Source of the DNA: Hymenobacter siberiensis
Lineage (GTDB): Bacteria; Bacteroidota; Bacteroidia; Cytophagales; Hymenobacteraceae
Direction: 5' to 3'
Assembly (NCBI RefSeq): GCF_018967865.2
Contig: NZ_JAHLZY020000001.1
Location: 1,674,001 to 1,738,000 of the forward strand
Length of the DNA: 64,000 nt
In this document: positions 1 to 7,097 of the stretch, one piece after another
Position numbering within the stretch: the first letter of the stretch is position 1
Layout of the letters: each line of letters begins with the position of its first letter
Position numbers and translations under genes: made by a program
Notes under the pieces: model-generated
The model's database searches: none
What the model saw: the letters and a program-made list of their open reading frames with translations, nothing else
What the model was told of the DNA's origin: nothing

Positions 1-750
1 GATACCGACCCCGCCGTGCAGTATGCCGGCCCACTGGTGGTGCTGGTGAACAAGTACAGCGCCTCGGCTTCCGAGATTCTGGCGGCCGCCATGCAGGACT
101 ACCAACGCGCCATCATCTTGGGCAGCACTACCTATGGCAAAGGCACGGTGCAGCAGGTATTTGACCTGGACAATGCCGTGAACGCGCAGGCCAGCGGCCT
201 CAAGCCCCTGGGCTCGCTCAAGCTCACCATCCAGAAATTCTACCGCGTGAATGGCGGCTCGACCCAGTTTAAGGGCGTGACGCCCGACATTACGGTGCCC
301 GATGCCCTGGCTTCCTTCGCCAAGGGCGAGCAGGAATCGGAATACCCGCTGCCCTGGGATGAGATTGCGCCCGCCGCGTTTCAGCCTACCAATACCCTGC
401 CGGCCCTGGCCACGCTGAAGGCCAACAGCGCCGCCCGCGTGGCCGCCAGCCCCGGCTTCAAGCTCATTACCGAGGCCGCCCAGCGCGCCACCGCCCGCCA
501 GAAGCAAACCATGCTGTCGCTGAACCTGGCCGCTTACCGCACCCAGCAGGTGGAGGCTCGGGCCATCAACAAGCAGCAAACGGCCGCCCAGAATGCCCTA
601 GCCGTGCTCGACGTGGCCGCCCTGCCCGCCGATGCCCGCCCGGCATCCGACTCCACGGCCGCCAAGCGCCTCGCCCGCTTCCTCAAGCCCCTGCGCAAAG
701 ACCCCGCCCTGGCCGAAGCCGTGGCCGTGATTGGCGACGAGCTGAAGTAG
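1..750 (+). CDS. Prc-like carboxy-terminal processing protease, C-terminal part (5' end outside the window)
   Basis: The frame is open from base 1, so only the last 249 residues are seen. The S41 serine protease core is present: NKYSASASEI holds the catalytic serine, and TTYGKGTVQQ about 25 residues later holds the catalytic lysine of the Ser-Lys dyad. A region of roughly 150 residues rich in Ala, Lys and Gln follows, like the C-terminal extension of Prc/Tsp tail-specific proteases. These enzymes cleave proteins with non-polar C termini in the periplasm. A strong terminator follows 19 bases after the stop, so this is the last gene of its transcript. Family assignment is firm; the PDZ and N-terminal regions cannot be checked. 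Confidence 0.9.
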   Translation, partial: DTDPAVQYAGPLVVLVNKYSASASEILAAAMQDYQRAIILGSTTYGKGTVQQVFDLDNAVNAQASGLKPLGSLKLTIQKFYRVNGGSTQFKGVTPDITVPDALASFAKGEQESEYPLPWDEIAPAAFQPTNTLPALATLKANSAARVAASPGFKLITEAAQRATARQKQTMLSLNLAAYRTQQVEARAINKQQTAAQNALAVLDVAALPADARPASDSTAAKRLARFLKPLRKDPALAEAVAVIGDELK

Positions 751-768
751 GCTGAAAAGTAAATCTCA

Positions 769-810
769 CGAAAAAGCCCCCGCTGCGGAATCGCAACGGG
801 GGCTTTTTCG
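769..810 (+). terminator. Rho-independent terminator after the protease
   Basis: The inverted repeat CGAAAAAGCCCCCG / CGGGGGCTTTTTCG surrounds a short loop and is followed by a T-rich end on either strand. It lies just after the protease stop codon at 750. Confidence 0.9.
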
Positions 811-874
811 TGGAGCGCTACCGAGAACCCGCTAGTAAGTAGTCACGCAAAAGTAACCGTAGCCAAAAAAGGTG

Positions 875-902
875 GTCATGCTTCGACTGCGCTCAGCATG
901 AC
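875..902. repeat. Family E palindrome (GTCATGCT...AGCATGAC)
   Basis: GTCATGCT and AGCATGAC flank a core TCGACTGCGCTC. The same core recurs at 11439-11466, 11516-11543, 30363-30393, 57593-57617 and 57690-57716 in this window, so it is a dispersed repeat. Confidence 0.75.
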
Positions 903-958
903 GTTCTCGATTCCGTACGCTTACTCCTGCACGACTACAGTCTGCTGCGAAGCAGCAG

Positions 959-1143
959 TCAGTAACTCACGTCGCTGAATGTGCCGGTGATGGTTTTGCT
1001 GTCCGAAGAGATGGCGGCTTTGCCCGTGAAGCTGAAAGTGCCGGAAGCATAGCGGGGGTAGGGGGGGCGTGCTGAAGACGGAGGTGAGGGTGCCGCTGGT
1101 CGGAGCCGGGGGCGTACTCAGGCGAGATGCAGGCAGTTTTTCA
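959..1143 (-). pseudogene. Remnant of a small secreted or lipoprotein gene (C-terminal fragment)
   Basis: Read on the minus strand from the stop TGA at 959-961, the sequence encodes a well-formed C terminus: YASGTFSFTGKA, then SSDSKTITGTFSDVSY. The beta-rich GTFSFTG...TITGTFS pattern resembles the ends of DUF6252-type Bacteroidota lipoproteins. Upstream, the frame is broken at a run of seven C (seven G on the plus strand, near 1062-1068). Removing one C joins it to a second open stretch, LSTPPAPTSGTLTSVFSTPP. No start codon or signal peptide is left. The family comparison is from memory and not searched. Confidence 0.5.
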
Positions 1144-1322
1144 TGGCGTGGAAAGGGTCGGGAGTTAAATGTGGCAACGACCAACGAAAAATCCTAACGT
1201 CCTGATAGGCAAGGGTGCGTGCTCAGCGCAGCTGAAATGGCCGCAGTATTTTCCCGTTGGGATTTCCTTTAAGACTGACGCCGTTATACTCATCACGAAG
1301 TGGTTTGCAAAACGCAGTATGG

Positions 1323-2540
1323 TGCGGGGCTACTCTACCCTACTATTTTTCAGGTACAAAAACGGGGCAGCCCGACCTTTGGGGTTACGACACCACCAAA
1401 AACCCGTTCTGCCCCGTGAAGCAACACTTCGCCGCTAAAATTACGACGCTTTTGCAGCAGGCCCCGTTTGTGGGCCACTTGTCCCGCCAAAAGTTTGTGG
1501 GCCAGTTTATTCTTGGCCTGATAAAGAGCCGCAACGTGCAATTCGGCGAGGTGGCCCAGCACCTCAATGACGCGGCCAAGCCCGCCTCGAACGAAACGCG
1601 CATTCAGGACTTTTTCCGCGAAGTAGACCTCAATTACGTACTGGTGGCCAGGATTTTACTGAGTTTGTTGCCTGCGCAGGGCAAGCTGCGCTTATGCCTC
1701 GACCGCACGGAGTGGGACTTCGGCCAGTGCCAAGTGAACATCCTGCTCGTCACCGTCGGCACGGGCGAGGTCCACGTGCCCCTTTATTGGCACCTGCTCG
1801 ACAACCGCAGCGGCAACTCCAACGCCGCCGACCGCATCGCGGTGCTCGAAAAGTGCCTGGCCTTGCTGGGCAAAGACCGCATCGGCCTGGTCGTGGGCGA
1901 CCGGGAATTTGTCGGCCATGCGTGGTTCAAGTGGCTCAAAGACAATGGGCTTAATTTTGTCATGCGCCTGCCCAAGCACCACTGCCTGACCCACGCCGAC
2001 GGCCGGCGGCAGGCCGTGGCCGACCTGGGCCTGGTGCCGGGGCAGGTGCGCCGCTTCGCCCACGTGCAGGTCGACGGAGTCTGGGGGCAGGTCTGGGTCA
2101 AGGCCGTGGCGGCGGACGCGTTTGTCTTCCTGTTTGCCACGGCCGGTCTGAACCACCTCGAGCAACTCTATGCCAAGCGCTGGACGATTGAGCAATGCTT
2201 TCAAAATCTGAAAGGGCGGGGCTTTAACCTGGAAGCCACCCACTTGCGCTGTTTCCAAAAGCTGCGCAAGCTCGTGGCCCTGGTCAGCCTGGCCTACGCG
2301 TTTTGTCTGGGCGTGGGCGCGGCCGCCCACGGCGGCCGCCAGCCCATTGCCCGCAAAAACCACGGCTACCGGGCCGCCAGCCTGAGCCGCCACGGCCTCA
2401 ATCTGCTCCGCCAACTCGCCCGCCCGCTGACCCTGCCCGAGGACCCATTGGCCCGCTTGGTTGAAACGCTACTGAACTGGATTACGAGGCAACTTGCTAA
2501 AAATCAATTACTAAAAATAGTAGGGTAGAGTAGTGCGGGG
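1323..2540 (+). mobile_element. IS4-type insertion sequence with exact inverted repeats and a 7-bp target duplication
   Basis: Terminal inverted repeats of 21 bp match perfectly: 1330-1350 begins CTACTCTACCCTAC and 2513-2533 is its exact complement. The element proper is 1330-2533 (1204 bp). The 7-mer TGCGGGG occurs immediately outside both ends (1323-1329 and 2534-2540) as the target duplication. Intact repeats and target duplication indicate a recent insertion. Its right-hand repeat is read through by the neighbouring IS630 transposase frame. Confidence 0.95.
1416..2528 (+). CDS. IS4 family DDE transposase
   Basis: This 370-residue transposase has a GTG start within the element giving MKQHFAAKITTLLQQ. 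No ATG lies in frame between the left inverted repeat and this point, and upstream codons belong to flanking DNA. DDE residues are visible in LCLDRTEWDFG and VVGDREFVGHAWF. The IS4 signature Y-(2)-R-(3)-E-(6)-K is present exactly as YAKRWTIEQCFQNLK. The stop codon lies inside the right inverted repeat. No interior stop or frameshift is seen, so it is probably functional. Confidence 0.93.
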   Translation: MKQHFAAKITTLLQQAPFVGHLSRQKFVGQFILGLIKSRNVQFGEVAQHLNDAAKPASNETRIQDFFREVDLNYVLVARILLSLLPAQGKLRLCLDRTEWDFGQCQVNILLVTVGTGEVHVPLYWHLLDNRSGNSNAADRIAVLEKCLALLGKDRIGLVVGDREFVGHAWFKWLKDNGLNFVMRLPKHHCLTHADGRRQAVADLGLVPGQVRRFAHVQVDGVWGQVWVKAVAADAFVFLFATAGLNHLEQLYAKRWTIEQCFQNLKGRGFNLEATHLRCFQKLRKLVALVSLAYAFCLGVGAAAHGGRQPIARKNHGYRAASLSRHGLNLLRQLARPLTLPEDPLARLVETLLNWITRQLAKNQLLKIVG

Positions 2541-3754
2541 CAAGCCCTGTTGCGTGACGGGTACAACAAATGCATCGAGCCGCAACGCGGCGATACGTTG
2601 GTAGATAATGAAATAGTGTTCTACCGACTTAGTTTTGCTGGTTATTTTCGTTAATTCTGCGTACCTGTTTTTCAATTTATCCCGGGCTTTTTCGGTCGTG
2701 AAAGACCAATTGACTTTGACGGCGGCCGCATTGCGTTTAGCCTCCCAACAGAGGGCTTCCTCTTCGAGACGTTGCTGGGTGCCGATGCGGCGGTCGAGGC
2801 ACTGGCGGGATAAGGCCGAAAACTCGATTTCGGCCATGTTGGGCCAAGACCCGTGCTTGGGGGTGAAGTGGAATTCGAGCCGGTGGCGCAGGTCGCGGGC
2901 CGTATCCAAGGGCAGGTGTTCGTAGAAAGCCCCGTAGGAATGGGTCGCGTAGTTGTCCTGGATGAGCTTGATTTTGGGGGCGTCGGGGTAGTGGGTTTGC
3001 ACGAGCCAGTCCATAAATTGCGCGTAATCGGCCTTGGTTTTGGTCGTCGTGACCTGCAAATAGCGTTGGCCCGTGTCGATGTTGTAGGCCAACAGGACGT
3101 TGTAAACGTCTTTGTGCAGGTATTCCTGGTGTTCTTTGGCGGTGGCGTTGGATGGTATCGGGGTTAGCACCTGGTCGAGCAGTTGGCAGGGGCGCTCATC
3201 GAAGCACAGGCGCACCACGCCCGCTTCGGCCGGTTGCTGGTACACGTCGAGCACGTCCTCCATGTTGGCTAGGTATTCGCCCGTGATGGTGCCAATGCAC
3301 CACATTTGTTTCAGCCAGGGTTTGAGTTTCCTTTTTTTAAAACTTGTCGAATCGATTCATTCGAAATCTTGTCAATGCAGTCGAGCGAAATCAGCTTTTC
3401 GTTAAGTAGGGACAAGGTCCAACGGGCCGCGCCAGTCGGTAACTCACTGCAAGCCAAGCTTGTAATACGGGCCTCCAGGGTGGCCGTCACCTTTCGGGGT
3501 TGCCCGCTGCGGGGGCGCTCTTCCAGCGCCCTGTCCAGTCCTTCGGCCAGGTAACGCCGCTTGATACGGTGATACTGGCTGTCGGAAATGCCCGCGCTGG
3601 CTTGCACCTGCGCCGCACTTTGGCCCTCCCCCATCAACAGCAGCGCCCGCGCCCGGGTGATTTTGCGGCTCTTGTGAGTGCCTTTTTTGACGATAGCCCG
3701 CAGTCGAGATACGTCAGAGGCAGGTAAACAAACCGGTTTTGCGAGGCGAGCCAT
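2511..3754 (-). CDS. IS630 family transposase expressed by predicted -1 frameshift (two overlapping reading frames)
   Basis: The first frame (start at 3754, MARLAKPVCLP, stop at 3311) encodes the helix-turn-helix half with AQVQASAGISDSQYHRIKRR. The second frame (3305 down to 2511) encodes the DDE catalytic half: VVRLCFDER, IKLIQDNYATH and PKHGSWPNMAEIE. They join at TTA AAA AAA GG (A7 tract, 3332-3338). A -1 slip converts KKGNSNPG-stop into KKRKLKPWLKQMWCIG, which restores the usual IS630 linker. The second frame has no stop before the element's end: it runs through host DNA into the IS4 repeat, adding about 34 residues. The start at 3754 is preferred over 3793 because it begins the conserved part. 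Confidence 0.88.
2578..2605 (+). repeat. Dispersed repeat P (AGCCGCnAnGCGGCGAnACG)
   Basis: The stretch beginning AGCCGCAACGCGGCGATACG closely matches 10511-10538 (AGCCGCGAAGCGGCGACACG), and both continue with TTGGT. Here it lies in the host flank between the two insertion sequences, in frame with the kinase remnant. It therefore seems to be an older insertion into that gene. Confidence 0.6.
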
Positions 3755-3817
3755 CAGGGGAGCGTAAAATGAAAAATAACTAACAATTGGCATCGCAATT
3801 AAGTTGGCAGAACACTA
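2614..3817 (-). mobile_element. IS630-type insertion sequence, TA target duplication
   Basis: The ends are imperfect inverted repeats. The left end reads TAGTGTTCTACCGACTTAG from 2614. The right end, read on the minus strand from 3817, is TAGTGTTCTGCCAACTTAA. Both start with the TA expected for duplication at IS630 targets. The element excluding the TA is about 1200 bp. The left boundary is followed outward by GAAA and the right by GTAGAGG. Joining the flanks at one TA restores an open reading frame into a histidine-kinase ATPase domain. Confidence 0.88.
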
Positions 3818-4015
3818 GTAGAGGATAATGGATTGGGCTTCAATATGCATTGGCATCAGGATGAACTGTTTCAGCTCTTCCGTCGCTTCCACACCCACAC
3901 CGAGGGTACGGGCGTGGGCCTCTACCTCATCAACTGCATTACGCAGGGCAACGGCGGGCGCATCGAAGTAGAGAGCGAAGTGGGCGAGGGCACCTCGTTT
4001 CGGGTGTATCTGTAG
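3818..4015 (+). pseudogene. Histidine kinase remnant (C-terminal ATPase domain), split by two insertion sequences
   Basis: The fragment reads VEDNGLGFN...LFRRFHTHTEGTGVGLYL...GGRIEVESEVGEGTSFRVYL, which is the G1 box, the F/G2 region and the C terminus of a PAS-type histidine kinase ATPase domain. When both insertion sequences are removed, the frame remains open upstream through 2541-2615 and 1279-1329 (about 107 codons in total). No H-box or N-box is recognisable there, so the kinase was already truncated at its 5' side. The natural stop is at 4013-4015. Confidence 0.8.
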
Positions 4016-4036
4016 GAAGAAGGAACTTCCAGCCCG

Positions 4037-4060
4037 TCATGCTGCGCTGCATGACTGTCA
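4037..4060. repeat. Small hairpin between kinase remnant and HAD gene
   Basis: GTCATGCTGC and GCTGCATGAC form a short inverted repeat. A similar core (GTCATGCAGCGC / GCGCTGCATGAC) lies inside the larger palindrome at 63175-63251. No gene is seen in 4016-4136. Confidence 0.5.
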
Positions 4061-4136
4061 TTGTGCCCGCTGTATGACGGCTTTTATAGCATTGCGTGCC
4101 GTTCTTTGCGCCTATCAAAGACCCCGAAATTCTCCT

Positions 4137-4790
4137 ATGAAAGCCTTTATCTTCGACCTCAACGGCACCATGGTGCACGACATGGAGTACCACACCCGCG
4201 CCTGGCAGCAGCTCTTCAACGAAGACCTGGGCGGCCGTTTCAGCTGGGACGAGGTGAAGCCCCAGATGTACGGCAAAAACCGCGAAGTGCTGGTGCGCAT
4301 GTTCGGCCCCGACCGCTTCACGGGCGAGGAGATGGACCGGGTTTCGCTCGAAAAAGAGCGGCGCTACCAGCGTGAGTTTCTGCCGCACCTGGCGCTGCTG
4401 CCGGGTCTGATGGAGCTGCTGGAGCAGGCCCATCAGCAGGGCATTCCCATGGCCATCGGCTCGGCTGCCATCCCGTTCAATATTGATTTTGTGCTCGATA
4501 ACCTCCAAATCCGGCACTACTTCCAAGCCATCGTGAGTGCCGATGACGTGACAGTGAGCAAGCCCAATCCCGAAGTTTTCCTGCGCTGCGCCGAGCTGCT
4601 CGGCGTGCCGCCCGCCAGTTGTATCGTGTTCGAAGACGTGCCCAAAGGGGCCGAAGCCGCCCACAATGCCGGGATGCAGGCCGTGGTGCTCACCACTACC
4701 CACTCCGAAGCCGAGTTCGCGCACCTGCCCAACGTGCGGCACTGTGCTCCGGACTATACCGATGCCTTCATGCGCGGGCTGGTGGCGTAG
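4137..4790 (+). CDS. HAD superfamily hydrolase, beta-phosphoglucomutase-like subfamily
   Basis: This 217-residue protein starts at the ATG giving MKAFIFDLNGTMVHD. HAD motif I is DLNGT: the nucleophile Asp7 is present, but the second Asp of the usual DxDGT is Asn. Motif II is GSAA after LLPGLMELLEQAHQQG. The Lys motif is SKPNPEVF and motif III is VFEDVPKGAEAAHNAGM. An alpha-helical cap lies at about residues 15-80. The fold is like phosphoglucomutases and sugar-phosphate phosphatases; the substrate is not deducible. The gene stands alone, with a family A palindrome immediately downstream. Confidence 0.88.
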   Translation: MKAFIFDLNGTMVHDMEYHTRAWQQLFNEDLGGRFSWDEVKPQMYGKNREVLVRMFGPDRFTGEEMDRVSLEKERRYQREFLPHLALLPGLMELLEQAHQQGIPMAIGSAAIPFNIDFVLDNLQIRHYFQAIVSADDVTVSKPNPEVFLRCAELLGVPPASCIVFEDVPKGAEAAHNAGMQAVVLTTTHSEAEFAHLPNVRHCAPDYTDAFMRGLVA

Positions 4791-4822
4791 GCAGTGCTGG
4801 ATAGGTTGGGGCTGGCAGTGTG

Positions 4823-4993
4823 CTGGCGCGAGTTTAGCGCAGCGTAACTCGTGACTTATTATTCGGGGGAGGCTGGGTCTCCCATAGAACGGCCCGCTGG
4901 AACGGGGCGGCCGGCTTGCCGCTGGCGCGGCAGGGGAGGCCCAGCCTCCCCGTCATGGCGGGCACGAGTTACGCTACGCTAAACTCGCGCCAG
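4823..4993. repeat. Family A palindromic element, 171 bp
   Basis: It starts CTGGCGCGAGTTTAGCG and ends with the complement CGCTAAACTCGCGCCAG. Each arm continues into GTAACTCGTG / CACGAGTTAC, and an inner inverted repeat GGGGAGGC / GCCTCCCC sits near the right arm. A second, longer copy is at 16843-17099. It separates the convergent HAD and CocE-type genes. Confidence 0.85.
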
Positions 4994-5025
4994 TGACGCG
5001 CGGACTCGCAGCCTCCACGGTACAG

Positions 5026-6924
5026 CTACGGCAGCACCGAAACCTGCACGGCCGAGGGGTGCCCCGCATCGTGGTACAGCCGGATGGTGGCTTTCTGAAA
5101 ATCCTTCGCATCGGCCGTGGCAATGGGCACGAAGGTTTGCGGGTTGCGGTCGACGAGCGGGAACCAGGTGCTTTGCACCTGCACCATCATGCGGTGGCCT
5201 TTGGCGAAGGTGTGGAGCACGTCGGGCAGCTCGTATTTCACCTTGGTGGGCTGGTTGGGTTTGAAGGCTTCGGGCCGGGAGAAGCTGTTGCGGAAGCGGC
5301 CGCGCATCACCTCGGCGCGCACCAGGCGCTGGGTGCCATCGGGCTGCTCGTCAATTACTTTCACGACGAAGTCGGCATCGGTGCCGGAGGTGCTCACCCA
5401 CAGGTCGGCGGTGAGGGGGCCGGCCAGGGTGAGGGCATCGGGCAGGGTTTCGGTTCGGAAGGTGAGCACGTCGGGGCGCTTGGCAGCGAAGCGCTGGTCC
5501 TCAATCATGTACTCGGTGTTGCGCTCGCCGTGGATGCCGTCGGTGTAGGGCACGGGGTTGGCCGGGTCGCTAAGGTATTGGGTGTACTCTGAGGCAGGAG
5601 TTATTTTCATGTCCTTCAAGCGGCGGGCTTCAGCTTGGCTCTTAAGGTCCGTTTCGGTAGCAAAAGCCAACCCTCCAGCCTTCTTGAAATATAGCTTCCC
5701 CTCCGTAGCCGCTGGCGGCCAGGCCGGGTAGGTTTTCCACTCGTTGGTGCCGGTGTTGAACACTGTGGCTTCAGCCGGATTAAAGCTGCCTTTGTCTTTC
5801 AGGTAGAAGTTGAAAAATGGCGTTTCCAGCGTTTTGCGGAAGGTATCGGCGGTGTTGGAGCCGAAGCTGAGCGGGCCGAACTTGCTCCAGTCGGGCCGGG
5901 CCCAGGCACCGTGGGTCCAGGGGCCCATCACGAGGCGGTTGGTAGCGCCGGGGTTCTGCTTTTCGATGGCCTTGTAGGTGTTCAGCGCGCCGTATAAGTC
6001 CTCGGCATCGAACCAGCCGCCTACCACCAGCACAGCCGGTTTCACGCCCGTGAGGGCGGTGCGAATGTTGCGAGCTTGCCAGTAGGCGTCGTAGGTTTCG
6101 TGCTGCTGGTACTCGTTCCAGATGCGGGCGCGGTTGTTGAAATACTTCGGGCCGTTGGCGTTTTTGATGGGTCCGAGGTCGAGAAAAAACCTATAGGCGT
6201 CTTTCGTCTCAAACTTGAATAGCGGCTTATACTCCGCCACCGGCTGGGGGCGCGGCACGTCGAAATAATTCGTGAATTCGAAGTTGTCGAGCAGGAAAAA
6301 CGCGCCTTTGTGCCGGGCATCATCGCCGATAAACTCATCCGTGACCGGGGCCTGGGGCGACACGGCTTTCAGGGCCGGGTGGGCGTTGGGCAGCGCCGCC
6401 GAGGCGTAGAAACCGGGGTAGCTGATGCCCATCATGCCCACGCGGCCGTTGTTGTTGGGCACGTTCTTCAGCAGCCACTCGATGGTGTCGAAGGTGTCGG
6501 TGCTTTCGTCGTGCCGCACGGTGTTGCCGCGCGCAGTGGTGCCCGCCGGTATAGCCGGGGTCATTTCCTCAAACTTGCCCTCGCTCATGTACCGCCCGCG
6601 CACATCCTGATACACAAAAATGTACTTCTCGGTCGACAGTTCCCGGCTGGGGCCAGGACCGCGCGGGCGGTACTTCTGCTCCCCATACGGCCCGGCCGAG
6701 TAGGGCGTGCGCGTCATCAGAAACGGGTAAGGCGTGGCCGTGGAAGCATCTTTCGGCACGTAGATGATGGTGTAGAGCTTCACGCCGTCGCGCATGGTAA
6801 GCTGGCGGTCGAGCTTGGTGTAGTTGTCTCTGACGAAAGCAGAATCCTGGGCGCGGGGTGCGGTTTGGGCCCGGGCGGCAGGAGCGGCGGCCAGCAGCAG
6901 AAAGGCGAGAAGCAGGCGAGACAT
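5026..6924 (-). CDS. CocE/NonD family serine hydrolase (X-Pro dipeptidyl-peptidase S15 type), secreted
   Basis: This 632-residue protein has a Sec signal peptide (MSRLLLAFLLLAAAPAARAQ). The start at 6924 was chosen because the signal peptide begins there. It has the alpha/beta-hydrolase core with nucleophile elbow GISYPGF (about residue 165), the conserved MRDGVKLYT N-terminal strand motif, and the ALTGVKPAVLVVGGWFDAED stretch with the acid residue. The C-terminal jelly-roll (PLTADLWVSTSGTDADFVVKV onward) is typical of CocE and X-prolyl aminopeptidases. It probably hydrolyses esters or N-acylated peptides in the periplasm; the exact substrate is unknown. Confidence 0.9.
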   Translation of the reverse strand: MSRLLLAFLLLAAAPAARAQTAPRAQDSAFVRDNYTKLDRQLTMRDGVKLYTIIYVPKDASTATPYPFLMTRTPYSAGPYGEQKYRPRGPGPSRELSTEKYIFVYQDVRGRYMSEGKFEEMTPAIPAGTTARGNTVRHDESTDTFDTIEWLLKNVPNNNGRVGMMGISYPGFYASAALPNAHPALKAVSPQAPVTDEFIGDDARHKGAFFLLDNFEFTNYFDVPRPQPVAEYKPLFKFETKDAYRFFLDLGPIKNANGPKYFNNRARIWNEYQQHETYDAYWQARNIRTALTGVKPAVLVVGGWFDAEDLYGALNTYKAIEKQNPGATNRLVMGPWTHGAWARPDWSKFGPLSFGSNTADTFRKTLETPFFNFYLKDKGSFNPAEATVFNTGTNEWKTYPAWPPAATEGKLYFKKAGGLAFATETDLKSQAEARRLKDMKITPASEYTQYLSDPANPVPYTDGIHGERNTEYMIEDQRFAAKRPDVLTFRTETLPDALTLAGPLTADLWVSTSGTDADFVVKVIDEQPDGTQRLVRAEVMRGRFRNSFSRPEAFKPNQPTKVKYELPDVLHTFAKGHRMMVQVQSTWFPLVDRNPQTFVPIATADAKDFQKATIRLYHDAGHPSAVQVSVLP

Positions 6925-7059
6925 AAGGGGGGAGCTGTATGAGAAGTTGAGCACGGAACAAAGAACGGTACGGCGGAGCGCAGAATACCGGTCTGCCCGG
7001 CCGAAGTCGGCACGTTATGGGTAACCTGAAGCCAACTCGTTCCGGTAAACAACGACAAC

Positions 7060-7092
7060 CGGTCAGACCGCTTAGGGCGGTCAGACCGGGTG
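7060..7092. repeat. Inverted repeat in the AsmA/CocE gap
   Basis: CCGGTCAGACCGC and GGCGGTCAGACCGG pair except for the central CAG. It lies between the AsmA-like stop at 7098 and the CocE gene, and could terminate the AsmA-like transcript. No poly-T is present. Confidence 0.4.
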
Positions 7093-7097
7093 CCCCC

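Noticed and set aside
921..1184. 87-residue minus-strand frame
   Set aside because: Only part of it matches a natural-looking protein, and that requires a frame change at a C7 run. Treated as a pseudogene fragment rather than a gene.
1692..2414. Long minus-strand frame inside the IS4 transposase
   Set aside because: Composition is typical of an antisense shadow in GC-rich coding DNA. The plus-strand transposase has all family motifs.
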